A stretch of DNA of 64,000 nucleotides from Catonia carolina (Eukaryota > Arthropoda > Insecta > Hemiptera > Achilidae), in assembly GCA_035578175.1 (NCBI GenBank), contig JAQMRL010000002.1, positions 132,558,171-132,622,170 of the forward strand, given 5' to 3'. Positions 44,576 through 56,819 of the stretch are shown one piece after another. A program made the translations under genes and the position numbers. How positions within the stretch are numbered: position 1 is the stretch's first letter; each line of letters begins with the position of its first letter. A model generated the notes under the pieces. That model saw only the letters and a program-made list of their open reading frames with translations. It did no database searches and was not told where the DNA came from.

Positions 44576-45147
44576 ACGGGTGTTTTATTAAGGACGCAAC
44601 CCTGATTATAAGAAAATAGAAGTAATACATCGGTAAACTTTCTGTCCCCCAATCGGTATGTTAGCAACATTGTACTCAAGGCCAACTACCTAAGACAGTT
44701 AAAATGTTCCAGTCAAGCATTAGTGTGGTGACAGCAGTAGTTTCGTTATATTGTGTCAGCAAAGGTTTTTTCCAAGGAAAAGATTGTGGCTTTTAACATA
44801 GGGTTGCGTTCTTCTACGGCATATTTTCATTTTCCGTTCTTTACAAATTATTAATTAATCTAATTATTATTAAAACGGGTGTTTTATTAAGAACGCAACC
44901 CTATGTTAAAAGCCACAATTTTTTCCTTGGAAAAAACCATTGCTGACACAATATAACGAAACGACTGCTGTCATCACACTAATGCTTGACTGGAACATTT
45001 TAACTGTCTTAGTAGTTGGCCTTGAGTACACTGTTGCCAACATACCGATTGGGGGACAGAAAATTTACCGATGTATAACTTCTTATTATCTATCTAAATA
45101 GAACTATCTTCTTATTATCAGGGTTGCGTCCTTAATAAAACTCCCGT
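44576..45147. mobile_element. Inverted pair of MITEs (foldback)
   Basis: 572 bp flanked by TA (44574-44575, 45148-45149). Each half is one MITE: 44576-44813 forward and 44875-45147 reverse, about 95 percent identical by eye, separated by 60 bp. The MITE's own ends read ACGGGTGTTTTATTAAGGAC and GTTGCGTTCTTAATAAAAC. The inner end of the left copy has lost its last 15 or so bases. The right copy has about 30 extra bases near its outer end. Non-coding. The ends resemble in style those at 25618. Confidence 0.85.
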
Positions 45148-45149
45148 TA

Positions 45150-45960
45150 TTTGCAATTTGGTTACGTCTTAACATCACATAATCAAAGCTAACCTCATTC
45201 AGGCAAATATATTTTGTTCAATCTCTTCAGAACATAGAAATGTTTTGAAACAAAAACTCTTATCAATGGCAATATTTTAACAGAAAAATTACACTTGTTA
45301 CTTAACACATAATCGATAAATTAAGTACGTATTTTCCCGTAAATAGATTAATTAGTGTTGTAATATTTTGCTTGTATTTGTAGTATTCCGCTTTAATCTG
45401 CTAGAACAAAATATCTTATTGTAATCAGTCATAGTAATCCGATAACTGCCAAAAAAATGGATGTAGAAAACGAATTTTTCCATTATTATGCACTTTATAC
45501 TAAATTATGAAAGTAATGGATAATTTGCAAGTCAGTAATGTTTGAGGACGGAAAAAACCAAATGGAATAGGGATCTTCTGATGTTTTTCATGATGTAATA
45601 TTATATTTTTCTATAGACAAATAATTATTATTTTAAGTGCATCTATGGATAAAGCTTTATCCTGCTAATGTGTACAAATAGGATTGTAAATTATAATGTT
45701 GTGTTTGTTATTCGTAATTATTTACTATCATGTTTGTTTTATAGCAGCATATAACATGAATTTTTTTCATCAATTATGAGGTGTTAATAATTTTTTTCTA
45801 TTGTTATAATCGGTTTACTTTTTCATTTATTTGTTTTTTATTAATACATAAAACGAAAGGATAAGGGTCATGAAGATTTATCATTTTAAAGGCTGTGAAT
45901 TTGTTCTTAATATTTCCAAAAATTTTGTTCTTCTGGTGGAAATAATTTTTTTTTTAAATT
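45150..45960. other. No gene seen
   Basis: Very AT-rich. Nothing supported. Confidence 0.4.
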
Positions 45961-45962
45961 CC

Positions 45963-46272
45963 TAAAATGTGTACGTTGCAATCTGTTGCAATTCAGAACA
46001 ATAAGCAACCCCATGATCCAATGAGATGAGGATGAAGTGTGTGACGTGTAAGTGAGGTGTAGTCTTGCACAGACCCAGGTCGACCATTCCTGAGAGAGTA
46101 TGGTTAATTGAACCCCAACCATCAAAGTACACCGGCACCACTGCCTAGTATTCAAATCCGCATAAAAGTAACCTTTACTAGGATTTGAAACAGGAACCTT
46201 CGTCTCCAAAAATCAGCTGTTAAACAGCTGATTTTGGCGACGACTTTACCTCTAGACCAACCCGGTGGGTAG
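45963..46272 (-). repeat. tRNA-derived SINE family A, copy 4 (best copy)
   Basis: Full length and close to copy 1: body from GTGTACGTTGCAATCTG, B box (GGATTTGAAAC, reverse), hairpin AAATCAGCTG/CAGCTGATTT (about 46209-46235), A box, and the CACCGGGTT start. Probably the youngest pair with 141-470. Confidence 0.85.
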
Positions 46273-46274
46273 CA

Positions 46275-47507
46275 TAGAAGTTATTTGATTGTAAATGTTC
46301 ATATTTTCGTTTTAGTTAAAATTAAGTCTTAAGATTTTAAAATATTTTGTGATCAATTTAGTTTATAATTCGGCTAATTCTTTTGCTGTAATTTACTAAC
46401 TGTATTAATTGATGTAAGTAATTAATTAATTTGTAATAAATAAATTTGTAAATAAAAAAATTTTAGTAACTACAGATGCCGGACCTACTGTAGAACACTG
46501 GCCTCATCCTCATTCAAGTTTGACAACTATATCAAAACTACATTGGTTTGTTTAAGACAAGAAAAATGATGAAGCCTAAATTCTGAAAATTGTTGATAAC
46601 TGTAGTTTGGTTTTTCTTCATTTTTTTTACCCCTCAGCCGTTTTTCGCAACCTAAACGCAAAGACTCTCTATCCATGGAATCACCCTTATAGAACTCTAC
46701 TGGCCATCGCCTAAATCTTTCCATTCATCCATTGCTTTGCTCAAAGTCCTCCTTTCCTTCTTCTTGATCTCTAGTTTCATATTCTGCTGGGTCAACTGTC
46801 TTCATTCATCCGAAGTAATATTCATTTTAACATAGTACCTTTCTTTAAATTTCATTTAATAAATTAGTTGGCCTACCGTTTTCCAGACCACTTCATTCCT
46901 CATGTGATCCAAACTTGAAACTCAAGAACTTCTTCTTCCAAAGTCAGTCTATAGGGCTGCAATCATCCTCTTATCTTACTCTGTCAATTCCCACGTTTCT
47001 GTATCGTACATCGAAATGGTTAGCTTCATTGCTTTTTTAATCCTTTCCCTTTGTTCAAATCCAAAATTTCTTTGACCTCAAAACGAAATTTAGCAAACAT
47101 CTCAATAATAGTAAAAATCGAACACTTCTGTTTGATTCAATTGCGAATATACCTTAAGTGGAATCCGTTCCCTTTTAGTATATTAATATATGAAATTTTA
47201 AAATATCCGACTTCCGGATCCGGCTGATTAATAGTGAGAACGATTATTTCTATTCTGTGAATGATTTAAATTTACATTGCAAGTTGTAACTACTAAATTT
47301 TTTATTTCTTAACCAATTGTTAATAAAATTGTTCTGAATATGAACGGTTTTATTCTGTACATACGGCCGAAGAGAGGTCGATTTTCAACGATTATATTTA
47401 TCGTTGGAAATTGGGTTAATAAATTAAAACAGTCCCCTTTCCGATTTCTAATTCGTCCGTTCGATTGAAGTAATAATTAATCCTCCACGTAAACTATTAT
47501 TAAACAT
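46275..47507. other. Possible minus-strand coding relic, unnamed
   Basis: Between 46550 and 47000 the minus strand has several open pieces rich in Lys/Glu/Arg (frame 46527-46724 and around 46930-46880, R-L-T-L-E-E-E-V-L-E-F). The composition suggests decayed coding sequence, perhaps a retroelement 5' part, but no motif is secure. Confidence 0.3.
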
Positions 47508-48210
47508 TCAATGCAGATTTCACCATACGGAACAGGTAGAAGTCACATGGTGCAAGATATTGTGAATAAGGTGGATGTTTTAACACTGAGATGCTGTACT
47601 TGTCTAGGACCCTCTTTACAGATAATGCGGAATGAGCTGGCGCATTGTCTTGGTGAAGAACCCATGATTTGTCCTTCCACATTTCGGGGCGTTTTTTCCT
47701 TACTCTTTGACGTAGTTTAGAACGTACCTCTAGGTAGTAATATTGGTTAATTGTTTGACCATCAGGAACCCAGTGAAGGTACACAATCCCATGGATATAA
47801 AAAAACAATCATCCTTGCTTTAAATTTTGATTTGCTCAGTCGAGCTTTTTTGGCTCTCGGTGAAGTTCGGCTCTTCCAGTGCACGGATTGACGCTTCGTT
47901 TCCGAATCATACGTTAAAAAACCACGTTTCATCACGTGTTATTATCTTCTACCTGTTCTCTAAGGTGAAATCTGCATTAAAAGGGACAAGATTTAAGTGT
48001 GTGGAAGCTGTAAAAGAGAAAGCGGCACGTGTCCTGAAGAAGCTGACAGAAGATGACTACCAGCATTGTTTCCAACAATGAAAAATTCGCATGGAGCGTT
48101 GTAAGGATAGAGAAGGAGTTTATATTGAAGGTGACAATAATAGTGATTATGTATAAAATAAAATAAAAGTTTTTTCAAAGTCAGTCTCGTTATTTAATAG
48201 CCACACCTCG
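47508..48210 (-). mobile_element. Palindromic mariner derivative M3, left arm cut
   Basis: The right end is intact (CCACACCTCG then TA at 48211-48212), and the right arm starts at about 47946 with the same ATTATCTTCTACCTGTTC junction as M2. The left arm is truncated at about 47508, keeping only about 35 bp beyond the F-Y-L-F codons. The minus frame 47500-47808 holds D-N-A-P-A-H-S and L-A-P-C-D-F-Y-L-F. The S-P-D motif is S-Q-Y. Confidence 0.85.
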
Positions 48211-48212
48211 TA

Positions 48213-48595
48213 TTTAATGCAGAATAATATCTATTAAAATAATTATATCATAATAATAATTTAAATTATTTTAATTATCTGGTATTGGTGAATACCGATG
48301 TTTTTGAAGACTAGGGTAGGATCAGCTGTTAAGACTAGTTCATGATTAAACAGTGTTAAGAACACTTTGATAACACAAAAACCTAGGATTAGATCAGAAC
48401 CCTAGTCGTATATCAATCCCTTTAGGCTTTTAACACTCTATCACAAAAAATTACAGTTTAAAATTTCCAACAAACATTGTTTTTTTTTATTCGTCGAATT
48501 TTCTGTCCCAACGGCTACGATAGTTCAGCGTGTGTTAATCCGCATCATCATTATTTTTATTTAATTTTTTATATTTATTTTTTTACTATCACTAA
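48213..48595. other. No gene seen
   Basis: AT-rich spacer. Confidence 0.4.
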
Positions 48596-48898
48596 TGTGT
48601 GTACATTTCTATCTGTTTAATTTAGGACAATAAGCGATCCCATGACCCAATGAGATGATGATAGTATGACGTGTTAATGAGGTGTATTATTGAACAGACT
48701 CAAGCCGATATTCCTGATAGAGTATAGTTAATTGAACCCCAACCATAAAAAAACACAGATAACTGTTTATTATTGAAATCCGTACAACAGTAACAACCTT
48801 TAGAAGGATTTGAACTACCGCACCTTCAACTCCAAAAATCAGCTGTTAAACAGCTGACGCACTGAGAAGACTTTACCGCCAGACCAACCCGATGGGTT
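48596..48898 (-). repeat. tRNA-derived SINE family A, copy 5
   Basis: Full length but more diverged than copies 1 and 4. Hairpin (AATCAGCTGTTAAACAGCTG) at about 48836-48855. The head ends CCAACCCGATGGG. Confidence 0.8.
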
Positions 48899-49024
48899 AT
48901 TCGTATGCACTTAACAAGAAAACATGTAAGCGGCTTAAATGACGTTTTGAAAGTGTAATGGGCTTACAATTAAATCAATAAAATTACTGAAAAAAAATCA
49001 GCTTTAATGTTTAGTTAGAGAAAA

Positions 49025-49975
49025 CATCGGTGGGAAACACGCCAACCACTTTCTCTGGACGATGTAAATAATTAAGAACGTAGTGTTTACTCATGTATAA
49101 ACGATGTAAAATGAAAAACATAACCTTATTTTAAACATACCTAAGTGAACGGCTCGATATAATTAAATCAACCTCTTTCGCCTTAAAAATACGGAAAATC
49201 TCTCTAGGAAAATGCTTGAAATAAAAGTTTTAGGATTTTAATTTTTCGATAATTTTGGTTTTTTATGATTTTGCCCTAAGATACATAGTACGGCTGTAAT
49301 CTTCCAAAATGCCATTTCCGATTGATTTTAATTAGCAAAATACGGAAAATCACTAAAAATAACCCTCTGTTACTTTAAGCTAGATTAGCCATGTGATCTC
49401 TAACATCCGAAGCGGAAGGCACGCTAAGAAAAGCTCTATAGATATAAACGTTTGAGCTAAAAGTTATAGGATTTTTAATTTTCTACAACTTAGATAATAT
49501 AAAATTTTGCCAAAAAATGCATAGTAAGTCCGCAATCTTTAAAAAACTGTTTTTTTATTACGAAAGCAGAGCCCCCACGAATTTCAGCAGATATATCGCT
49601 TACCCAATCTTGTAGAGTATTAAAAAATGTAGCTAATAAGGCGATTTTAACCACAACTGTATGAGCCGTTTTTGAAAAAATATCAAAGAAGTAAAAAAAT
49701 TTCACGAATAAACTACCATTTCCAGTTGACCGATTTTGATGAAGATATTTGTGTGTAAATTCCATGTTTCAACTTCATACGATTTCCCGTCTTTGAGATG
49801 TTTTGTTCACACACCCATATGCGCGCGCGCAAACATACAAACCATTCAGTAATGTGTTTTGTGTGCTGGGGACCTGAAAATGTGTATTTCCAGTAAAAAC
49901 TCGATTTTCAAATTGACATTACAACAATAGGACTTCCCTTCCCAATATTTTCATATCAGGGAAAGAAAACGTTAA
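49025..49975 (-). repeat. Dispersed family C, copy f
   Basis: Runs from GGGAAACACGCCAACCACTTTC to CAGGGAAAGAAAACG. It contains the GACCGATTTTGATGAAGATA block (about 49729) and a GCGCGCGCGC run (49820-49829) where other copies have CA or TG. About 950 bp with internal differences from the reference, so a distinct subfamily. Confidence 0.7.
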
Positions 49976-50309
49976 AATAATAATACTGTAATTAAAATAT
50001 TTACTTCAATATTATTTATGTAATAATATGGAATACCGAACGTTGTACTGTCGCGTTATTTGCTAAACAATTAAGAAACAAAATTTGTCAGGTGCATGTG
50101 ACTACATATAGTACTATTGTCACAAACTAGTTTCCATTTTCCACAGGACTTTACTATGCGCAATAATTATATGATAGTAATAAGTTCCTGATATTTTTTC
50201 AACCATTGAACTGTTTAAATCCAAGTGTAAGGATTTCATTCGTCACACAGAAAGGGCAGTTTGTTGCTAAATGGAAAAATTTGAATTGAAATGTTTGAAA
50301 ACGTTGAAA
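49976..50309. other. No gene seen
   Basis: AT-rich spacer. Confidence 0.4.
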
Positions 50310-51000
50310 ATTCAGTTATTTTTGCTGAAACAAATAGTTGTACTCCTTAACTCCGCATAGGACTGAGAAGACAAGGATATATTCTGAATTTTTGCTACAG
50401 TTTTACTGAAGATTTCGCAGAGACGAAGCGGTAGATTGTGTTTAGTATTTTTCTCAGTTCCAAACATTTTTTCGTGTACTGTATTCTGGTTAACCGTTTA
50501 TCTAATACAAGAACAAGGTATCGTACTTTCGATGGTTGAAGTAATGGAGTATTTCTTAAAAAGAATGGTGAACATTCTTCTCAAGGCTAAAAGTGATTTG
50601 ATCCGATTTCGCTAACTTTTGTACTTTTTTATTCGCTATTTACACAAACATTTAGACAATTAGTTCAGAAGAAGTTTTAACATTCAAAGAGGTTTCTTCA
50701 GAGGATACAGCTCATGAAATAATGCTAGTAACGTCAGCATATGTGCTTTCATTATTTGTTTGTACACTGGCATGGTTTAAATATAGATGGGGTAGAGGCA
50801 AGGGGATAAAACTGAGCCTTGAGGAACACCTGTACAGGCATCAAATGTGAATAAAATTTACCATGAGGAAGAGGTCTTTCAAAAAGACTTCAGGATAAGA
50901 TAATATGTTTCTGGTAGAAACAGGGTCAGTTTGTACACTAATCCTTCGAGCTATACTTCTTCGAATACCGTACTGACGTCAAATAAATGCTCCAGTAGGC
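50310..51000 (-). pseudogene. Jockey-like reverse transcriptase with GVPQGSVLSP motif
   Basis: Minus strand from 51000: L-V-Y-K-L-T-L-F-L-P-E-T-Y-Y-L-I-L-K-S-F, then G-V-P-Q-G-S-V-L-S-P-C-L-Y-P-I-Y-I (50830-50780), the signature of reverse transcriptase motif B. The Asp-Asp motif C that should follow is missing or decayed. After about 200 bp, V-R-Y-L-V-L-V-L-D-K-R-L-T resumes (about 50535), then the S-A-K-S-S-V-K-L block. Several frameshifts and stops. This is the only part of the window with true reverse transcriptase core sequence. Confidence 0.7.
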
Positions 51001-51110
51001 CTACAATAATATTTTCCTAATATTTTATAATATTATTTTTATAAAATTTTTCTTTCAAACTCGTCAGATAAATTATCTAATGTGACAATAAAAGTTTATT
51101 TTATTGTTTT

Positions 51111-51358
51111 TAAGGCGAAATCTGCATTAAAAGGGACAAGATTTGAGTCTGTGGAAGCTGTAAAACAGAAAGCGGCACGTGTCCTGAAGGAGCTGACAGA
51201 AGATCACTTCCAGCACTGTTTCCAACAATGGAAAATTCTCATGGAGCGTTGTAGGAATAGAGAAGGAGTGTATATTGAAGGTGACAATAAGTGATTACGT
51301 ATAAAATTAAAATTAAATTTTTTACAAGTCAGTCTCGTTATTTAATAGCCACACCTTG
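51111..51358 (+). mobile_element. mariner 3' arm alone, M4
   Basis: Starts at the P-K-A-K-S-A-L codons and ends at the mariner terminus (CCACACCTTG) before TA at 51359-51360. The frame 51082-51294 is free of stops to the native end (E-G-D-N-K). It could be a truncated insertion or one arm of a palindromic copy. Confidence 0.8.
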
Positions 51359-51360
51359 TA

Positions 51361-52670
51361 TTAGAAATATTAGAATTATAATAGGCCAGGAGGAACAATC
51401 TGAGTTATCTTATATTGATGATAAATGACTTGTAAAAAATACATACTAACAAAAAAATATGAAAATATTTTCAGTGTTGGGTAATGTAAGGATGATATTT
51501 CTAATGCAGTTTTAGGACAAAAACAAATGATATAAAAACTAAACGTTGATTTACGTGCAGTCTACATTGAATTTGTATCGGTACTGTACATTTAAAGAGA
51601 ACGATAGAAGTTTTCGCTTCCGGCAGTTGGAACTGTATACAAGAGATTGTTTTAATGAAGATTAGGTTGCAACGGTATCACTCGCTCACTCACCGCATTA
51701 TATCTTACTTTGCACCACTCAGTATGTCTCTCGTACAATTGTTTGTCAGATTGTTGGAATTACTCCGTTTATCGACTGTCGCACTTGCCTACAACCTCTA
51801 TCTACTCCACCAACATCTTCATCAACATAATCGACTTACACTTAACTCACTACCCTTTGAATTGTTCTCCACTTTCTCTAAACTTCATTGCTACTATTCC
51901 AGTAATTTCACTTGTTGGACCTAACTGAACAAACTAAACCGCAAGTTTCAAGCAAAATGTTGTCGCGAGGTCTACAGAGATTTGGTAAGCTCTCAAATCA
52001 AATTGATCACACACAAGACAAAAGTTTTAATCTCTTGTTCAGTATCATTAGGCAACAATCTAGGACAAAACTACCCTGCAAAGTATTTGTTAAATATCAT
52101 ATTTATTTCAATTTTTCTACTTAATTAATTAATAAAAGTAATATAAAAATGTTCCATTTGATTGTTTATGATAATTACACAAAACGAGCGTAGATGAAAC
52201 CCCACTCACTTTGAAGAATATCTGCAGGAAAATTATATAATACACTGTATACTTTAAACTTTTAATAAATATAGTGATAAGAATGTTCAAAATATCCAGT
52301 ATAATTTTGAAGATGTAAAAATAAGAGATGTATTGAAGAAGAAAATTCATAATAATAAGATTGAAAGCCCGAAAGCTAAATGAATCGATAAACGTAAACA
52401 ATCACACAGCTAATAAATAAAAGGAATCATTCTTTGACTAAAAAAAATTATAGAAGAAACCATAAATTCAAAGCCAACCTTGTGGTGTTGTTGTTAGCGG
52501 AACTGGGTTCTACGTCTGCCAGATATTCAGGTTTTTATTCCCGATTAGGTCTGATATTTTTTCATCTTTGTATCATATTATTACCTACGCGTATTTCAAA
52601 GTTTATGCATCAAAACCCAGTACAAAAACGTAATTTTTCGAGGTGCTTAGCAGACTGGAAAGAATAAGGA
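51361..52670. other. No gene recognised
   Basis: Plus frames at 51655-51924, 51710-51928, 51912-52124 and 52434-52667 overlap or follow each other and lack domains. The last has V-L-L-L-A-E-L-G-S-T-S-A-R-Y, slightly protein-like, but nothing supports a gene. Confidence 0.35.
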
Positions 52671-52678
52671 AACGTAGT

Positions 52679-53075
52679 ATTGTTTAGGTCATCAGGTGAA
52701 AGGCTGGTTTGAATTTCTACTTAGATGGTTTACTAAGTAAATCGAGAAGTGACATGGTTTATTAGTGCCTTTCTCATTGAGTGGAAAAGTATGCTTATCA
52801 GCTTGTCAGGCTCTCTAAAAGCATCTTGTTTCCACCCTGTAAATAACACCTTTACTTCATTCACCACAGGATCTGTCTGTATAATGAAATTAATTACTCT
52901 CAGATGAGAAAACTCTAAATAGTATCTTTTACACCTCTACCTCTTCTGTTCTAAAATGCTTCAGCAATATTATTGGCCGACCTTATGATAAGAAACAGAA
53001 CTATTTTTTGTAGTCCTGGAACTAGCAGCTCAAGTGCAAATAATTTAACACTCCACCTGCCTTTTATGTACAAAA
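52679..53075 (-). repeat. Dispersed repeat family B, copy 3
   Basis: From TTTAGGTCATCAGGTGAAAG to ACACTCCACCTGCC. Diverged but nearly full length. Confidence 0.75.
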
Positions 53076-53079
53076 GGAA

Positions 53080-53560
53080 ATGTAAAATACCATAAAATAG
53101 GAACATTAATAGGCATATCTTTATTAATTTATTAGTGTTTTATAAACCATAGAAAAATAGAAATCTTACAAGTCAGTCAATACCATAAGGAATAAGACAA
53201 TAAGGTAAGTTTTCAGATAAAAATGTTTACGAACATCTCATAAAATTCTATAGAATATACACAACGTATACATTTATAACAACTTAGGACTTAACTCACT
53301 AAGACAGGAAAGTACACGATTTAGGAGAACATACGAATATAGGCTGGACGGATATCCGAATTATTTCGTGTTAAACTTACTGGAAAACAGCAACTATACT
53401 TTAACAAGAATTAACTGATACGAAGTGTTTGACTTAAATAGCACATTTGATAATAATTAACGTAGGCCTATAAACTTATCGCAGAAATCTTTATTTTATT
53501 TAAAATTCTTTCAGAATTTGTTATTTTTATTTGAGCTGTTGTCGCTGTCGCCCCCTTTGA
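53080..53560. other. No gene seen
   Basis: AT-rich. Composition changes sharply at about 53545, where the GC-rich unit begins. Confidence 0.4.
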
Positions 53561-53610
53561 TTAGGTACTGTACTGCCGGCTACAAAGCTTCCAACGTAGC
53601 GACAGAGGGA

Positions 53611-53760
53611 GCCGCCAATAGTTCCGAGAGGGGCGGTAGGCTTGTGTGCGTACCGACAGAGACCTTTGTCATCAAGGCCGGGCCAGTAACCGCCCTTTAC
53701 CACCGCGCTCTCGGCAAATATATAAAGAGCGCTACACTGAGCCGAGAGATTCAATTCCGA
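53611..53760 (+). promoter_or_regulatory. Histone-type promoter, unit 2
   Basis: CCAAT (53615-53619), a strong TATATAAA (53719-53726), and a cap-like AGATTCAATT about 28 bp further on (53748-53757). This is a better core promoter than that of unit 1. The start site is inferred. Confidence 0.5.
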
Positions 53761-54099
53761 TCCAGACAGCAAACAAGACGTCCACCATCGGCACACGGCT
53801 ACCGGACTCCAGCGAAGACAATCGACGACCCAGCAAGAGACAAGATTATGCTTTCGCGCGCCGATCCGTCACTGTAAGCCGTCGACCGGACCGTCATCGC
53901 CCGCTGACGCAAGCGATGCCCACAGTGGTCTCTCGACCGAGCCTTACGCCCACCGGACCCGACGAAGCAGTCATCGACGCACTACTGCGAGGGAAGAAGA
54001 TGATATCTCCGCTGGACGACGGCACGCTATGTCGCCTAGCTTCTCAACCGTCACGACGACTACGACCACCGCTTAAACGGCCCTTTTCAGGGCCACCAA
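53749..54099 (+). ncRNA. Candidate transcript ending in a histone stem-loop, unit 2
   Basis: About 349 nt, GC-rich and CpG-rich in an AT-rich surrounding. The longest frame (53646-54143) begins upstream of the inferred start site and reads straight through the stem-loop, which real histone frames never do. Only a 15-codon frame (ATG at 54029, stop just before the stem) is placed as in a histone mRNA. No histone fold motif is present in any frame. Layout and size match unit 1. Confidence 0.4.
54077..54099 (+). terminator. Histone mRNA 3' stem-loop, unit 2
   Basis: Same 24 bp as unit 1: stem 54079-54084 with 54089-54094, loop TTTC, tail ACCAA. AATTAAAGG follows at a place where a U7-binding element could lie, but the match is weak. 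Confidence 0.8.
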
Positions 54100-56815
54100 A
54101 AATTAAAGGTTTTAACTCGCCACTCAATGTCACCTTCCGGTGACACTTTAATAATTTATTATTTATCGGATGATAGTTTTATTTTGTGTTTTCTGCGTTA
54201 ACTAAATTACTTATCGTTCTTGTTTTTTAAGGTAAGAACAGATTTTAATTTTGCTGTCTAGTTAAAAAAAAAATGAAACATATACTATTTTTTCATCGGT
54301 TTCACTCAGGTCAATGCAATAAATTGTAAATTCCCATAATAACGAAAAATAAACGGAAAGGTAAACTACAGAATGATTGTAAAGGGTAAGCAATGAATGT
54401 ATTTATTTAAAATACAAATTTAACAATTCCAGAATCAGTAAAGCATTAGTCGATATAAATAAATACCAGGGTAAATATTTCCGCAGTTGAAATTATGTTG
54501 AACGAACGAATGTATGTGGATATGTGGAAAATGGGAGAGAACAGGAGAATTTGGAGGTAAAATAAACTATTTGTGCGGCTTAGGTGTTGGATGGGAAGTA
54601 TGGTTGTAGTAATGGTATGATGATTGAATGACTGCGTTAGGGGGGGGAGATATGCGGTGAAGAGGGGAAGGACAGTGGTCAATATTATTTGATGAAACAG
54701 TTACTACACGAGATGAACTAGACTGCACACAAATACAACAAATAGGCTATAGACAGCCCCATCCGCCCTCTACTCACCGATACTTCTGTCAATACCGACT
54801 ACCGTCCGTTGCTCGGTTGGTGGTCGAAATAGAAGTTCGATTACTCACTCGTACGGTCGAATCGGTCGGATGCTTTATGCCAAAACGTGTATACACATAC
54901 AGCCATAAAAGCAAACTGACCTACTTAATATAGTAATGACGGGTACGAGAGAAACAGAGAACACAAATGGCTTCTTTTTCTTTGTACACGCTGTATGATT
55001 ACCATGATATACATGGTGTTCACTGGTTGCAGCTTATTACTACGTAGAGAAAGGGCTCATAAGTAAATGATATATATGATTGAAAGGGTTTCAAATGGTT
55101 TTAAACTACAAATCTTTTTTTCTTTCAATCAACAACGACCTCACATGTCTGCTTCATCTATTTCCATTCCATTTTAATCGACACCCGTCTATTGTTCACA
55201 ATAATACAAAATGTCAAACACAGATTTTCAACCGGCTCGTACCTAAAAAAGTTTCAACAGTAAAGGATTTAGTATTACTACTGAATTAAAATTGTATTTT
55301 TGAGTTTTAGTGAATATATCGAGTGTCTATGTAAATATCAGATATTAAATTATTGGTTTTATTGAAACCATGATAAATGCATCGTTATTGACTGTATGAC
55401 ATGAGCATATTCACAAGAATAGACAACAATATGAATGTAAGCTGAAAATGCTGTCAAAACTGTGGTTAAATTTCAGATAACGTTTTTGAAAATTTCAAAT
55501 ATCTATTTTTAGTATAGTTTTAAAATTAAAAATTAAATAACAAAATGTTAAATGTTGCAACTTTTAATAAAGAAAAACTACCGTTGTTTATTTTAAATGT
55601 TGACACATAAATTGATGTATAGCTAAAAACCACGAATGAATATTCGTAGCCACATATGTTGGCTGAGAATGTACATGCTGTACAAATTTAACGGTTTCCA
55701 AAATTTAATGAGAATATTTAGTATTTTATTAATTATGCATTAATCGACCTTACCGGCTACTTACACTACTTTGTTTTCTGCACTTATAAATTTCAGAAGT
55801 ATTGCGCAGTACCTTATCAGTAAGCTATGCATTAACACAATCTACCCATTCGTTAACTATAAACTTTTATATGTCATTATATAATGTGAACTTCTTTATT
55901 TGAAAATAAAAGTTTATTTACTTGTTTTCACGTTCATTAACTTATTTATTACCTGTGAAAACGTGATTTTTAGAAAACAGCTTTCGTTACAAAAATTTTT
56001 GATTTTGTAGAACAGCAGTCTATGCTTTACTATACGTTGATCGAAGGTCACGTTTATAATTCCATTGTTGAAAAATTTAAATAAATCATTAAAACAATCA
56101 TCAGAATAAATAACTTCCAATTAATATCAAAATATTCTAAAAAAATTAAAATATATTAAACAAAATTTAAAGAAGAAAATATAAGAAATAAAAATAATTA
56201 TTCTAGAAGTCAAAGATTCAAATTTATTAGAGATGAAGTCAGAAAACAAAATAAGGTATAATTTTTAATAAATAATTTAAACTGATGAGCAAATAATAAA
56301 AAAGAAATTATAAGAACATCAGGATCCATTTAAATCATAAAACCAAATGAAACAACTTAAGTATTTTTAAAACAAGCAGATAAAATTCCAACAGAATCTA
56401 ATAGTTTCTATAAAACCGATGGCAACAATGTCTCGATGCCACATTTGATTCCCAATCGATGGATGGACAAAAACTCAACTAATACTCTTTATACTCTAAT
56501 ATACTTTCTAATATACTCTTTACTAATTTTGAGCTCAATAAATATTAAAAATTAATTCAAATATTTTCATATCAATATACTTTCAATATTGCAATAATTT
56601 ATATTTAATTTAAAATCTAAACATAAGTGGAATTATATATATAAAATGTCATCAATAATAATATCAAATTATATGAAGAAAAATTAAGTGTTAATTTTGT
56701 AATATCAATTTTTTTAAATTTAATTTCAAAGTTCAATTCATTAAAATAATTTTTATTTCATTTTCAAACCAATTTTTGTTTCATTCATTCATTTAATTAA
56801 TTATTTTCGATTTAA
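54100..56815. other. No gene seen
   Basis: AT-rich apart from about 54740-54890, which is GC-balanced. Short frames (54446-54682 minus, 55080-55289 plus, 55914-56120 minus) have no domains. Confidence 0.4.
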
Positions 56816-56819
56816 GTTT

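Noticed and set aside
53646..54143. 165-codon protein-coding gene
   Set aside because: It starts upstream of the predicted transcript start, reads through the histone stem-loop, and is open mainly because the DNA is GC-rich. No domain.
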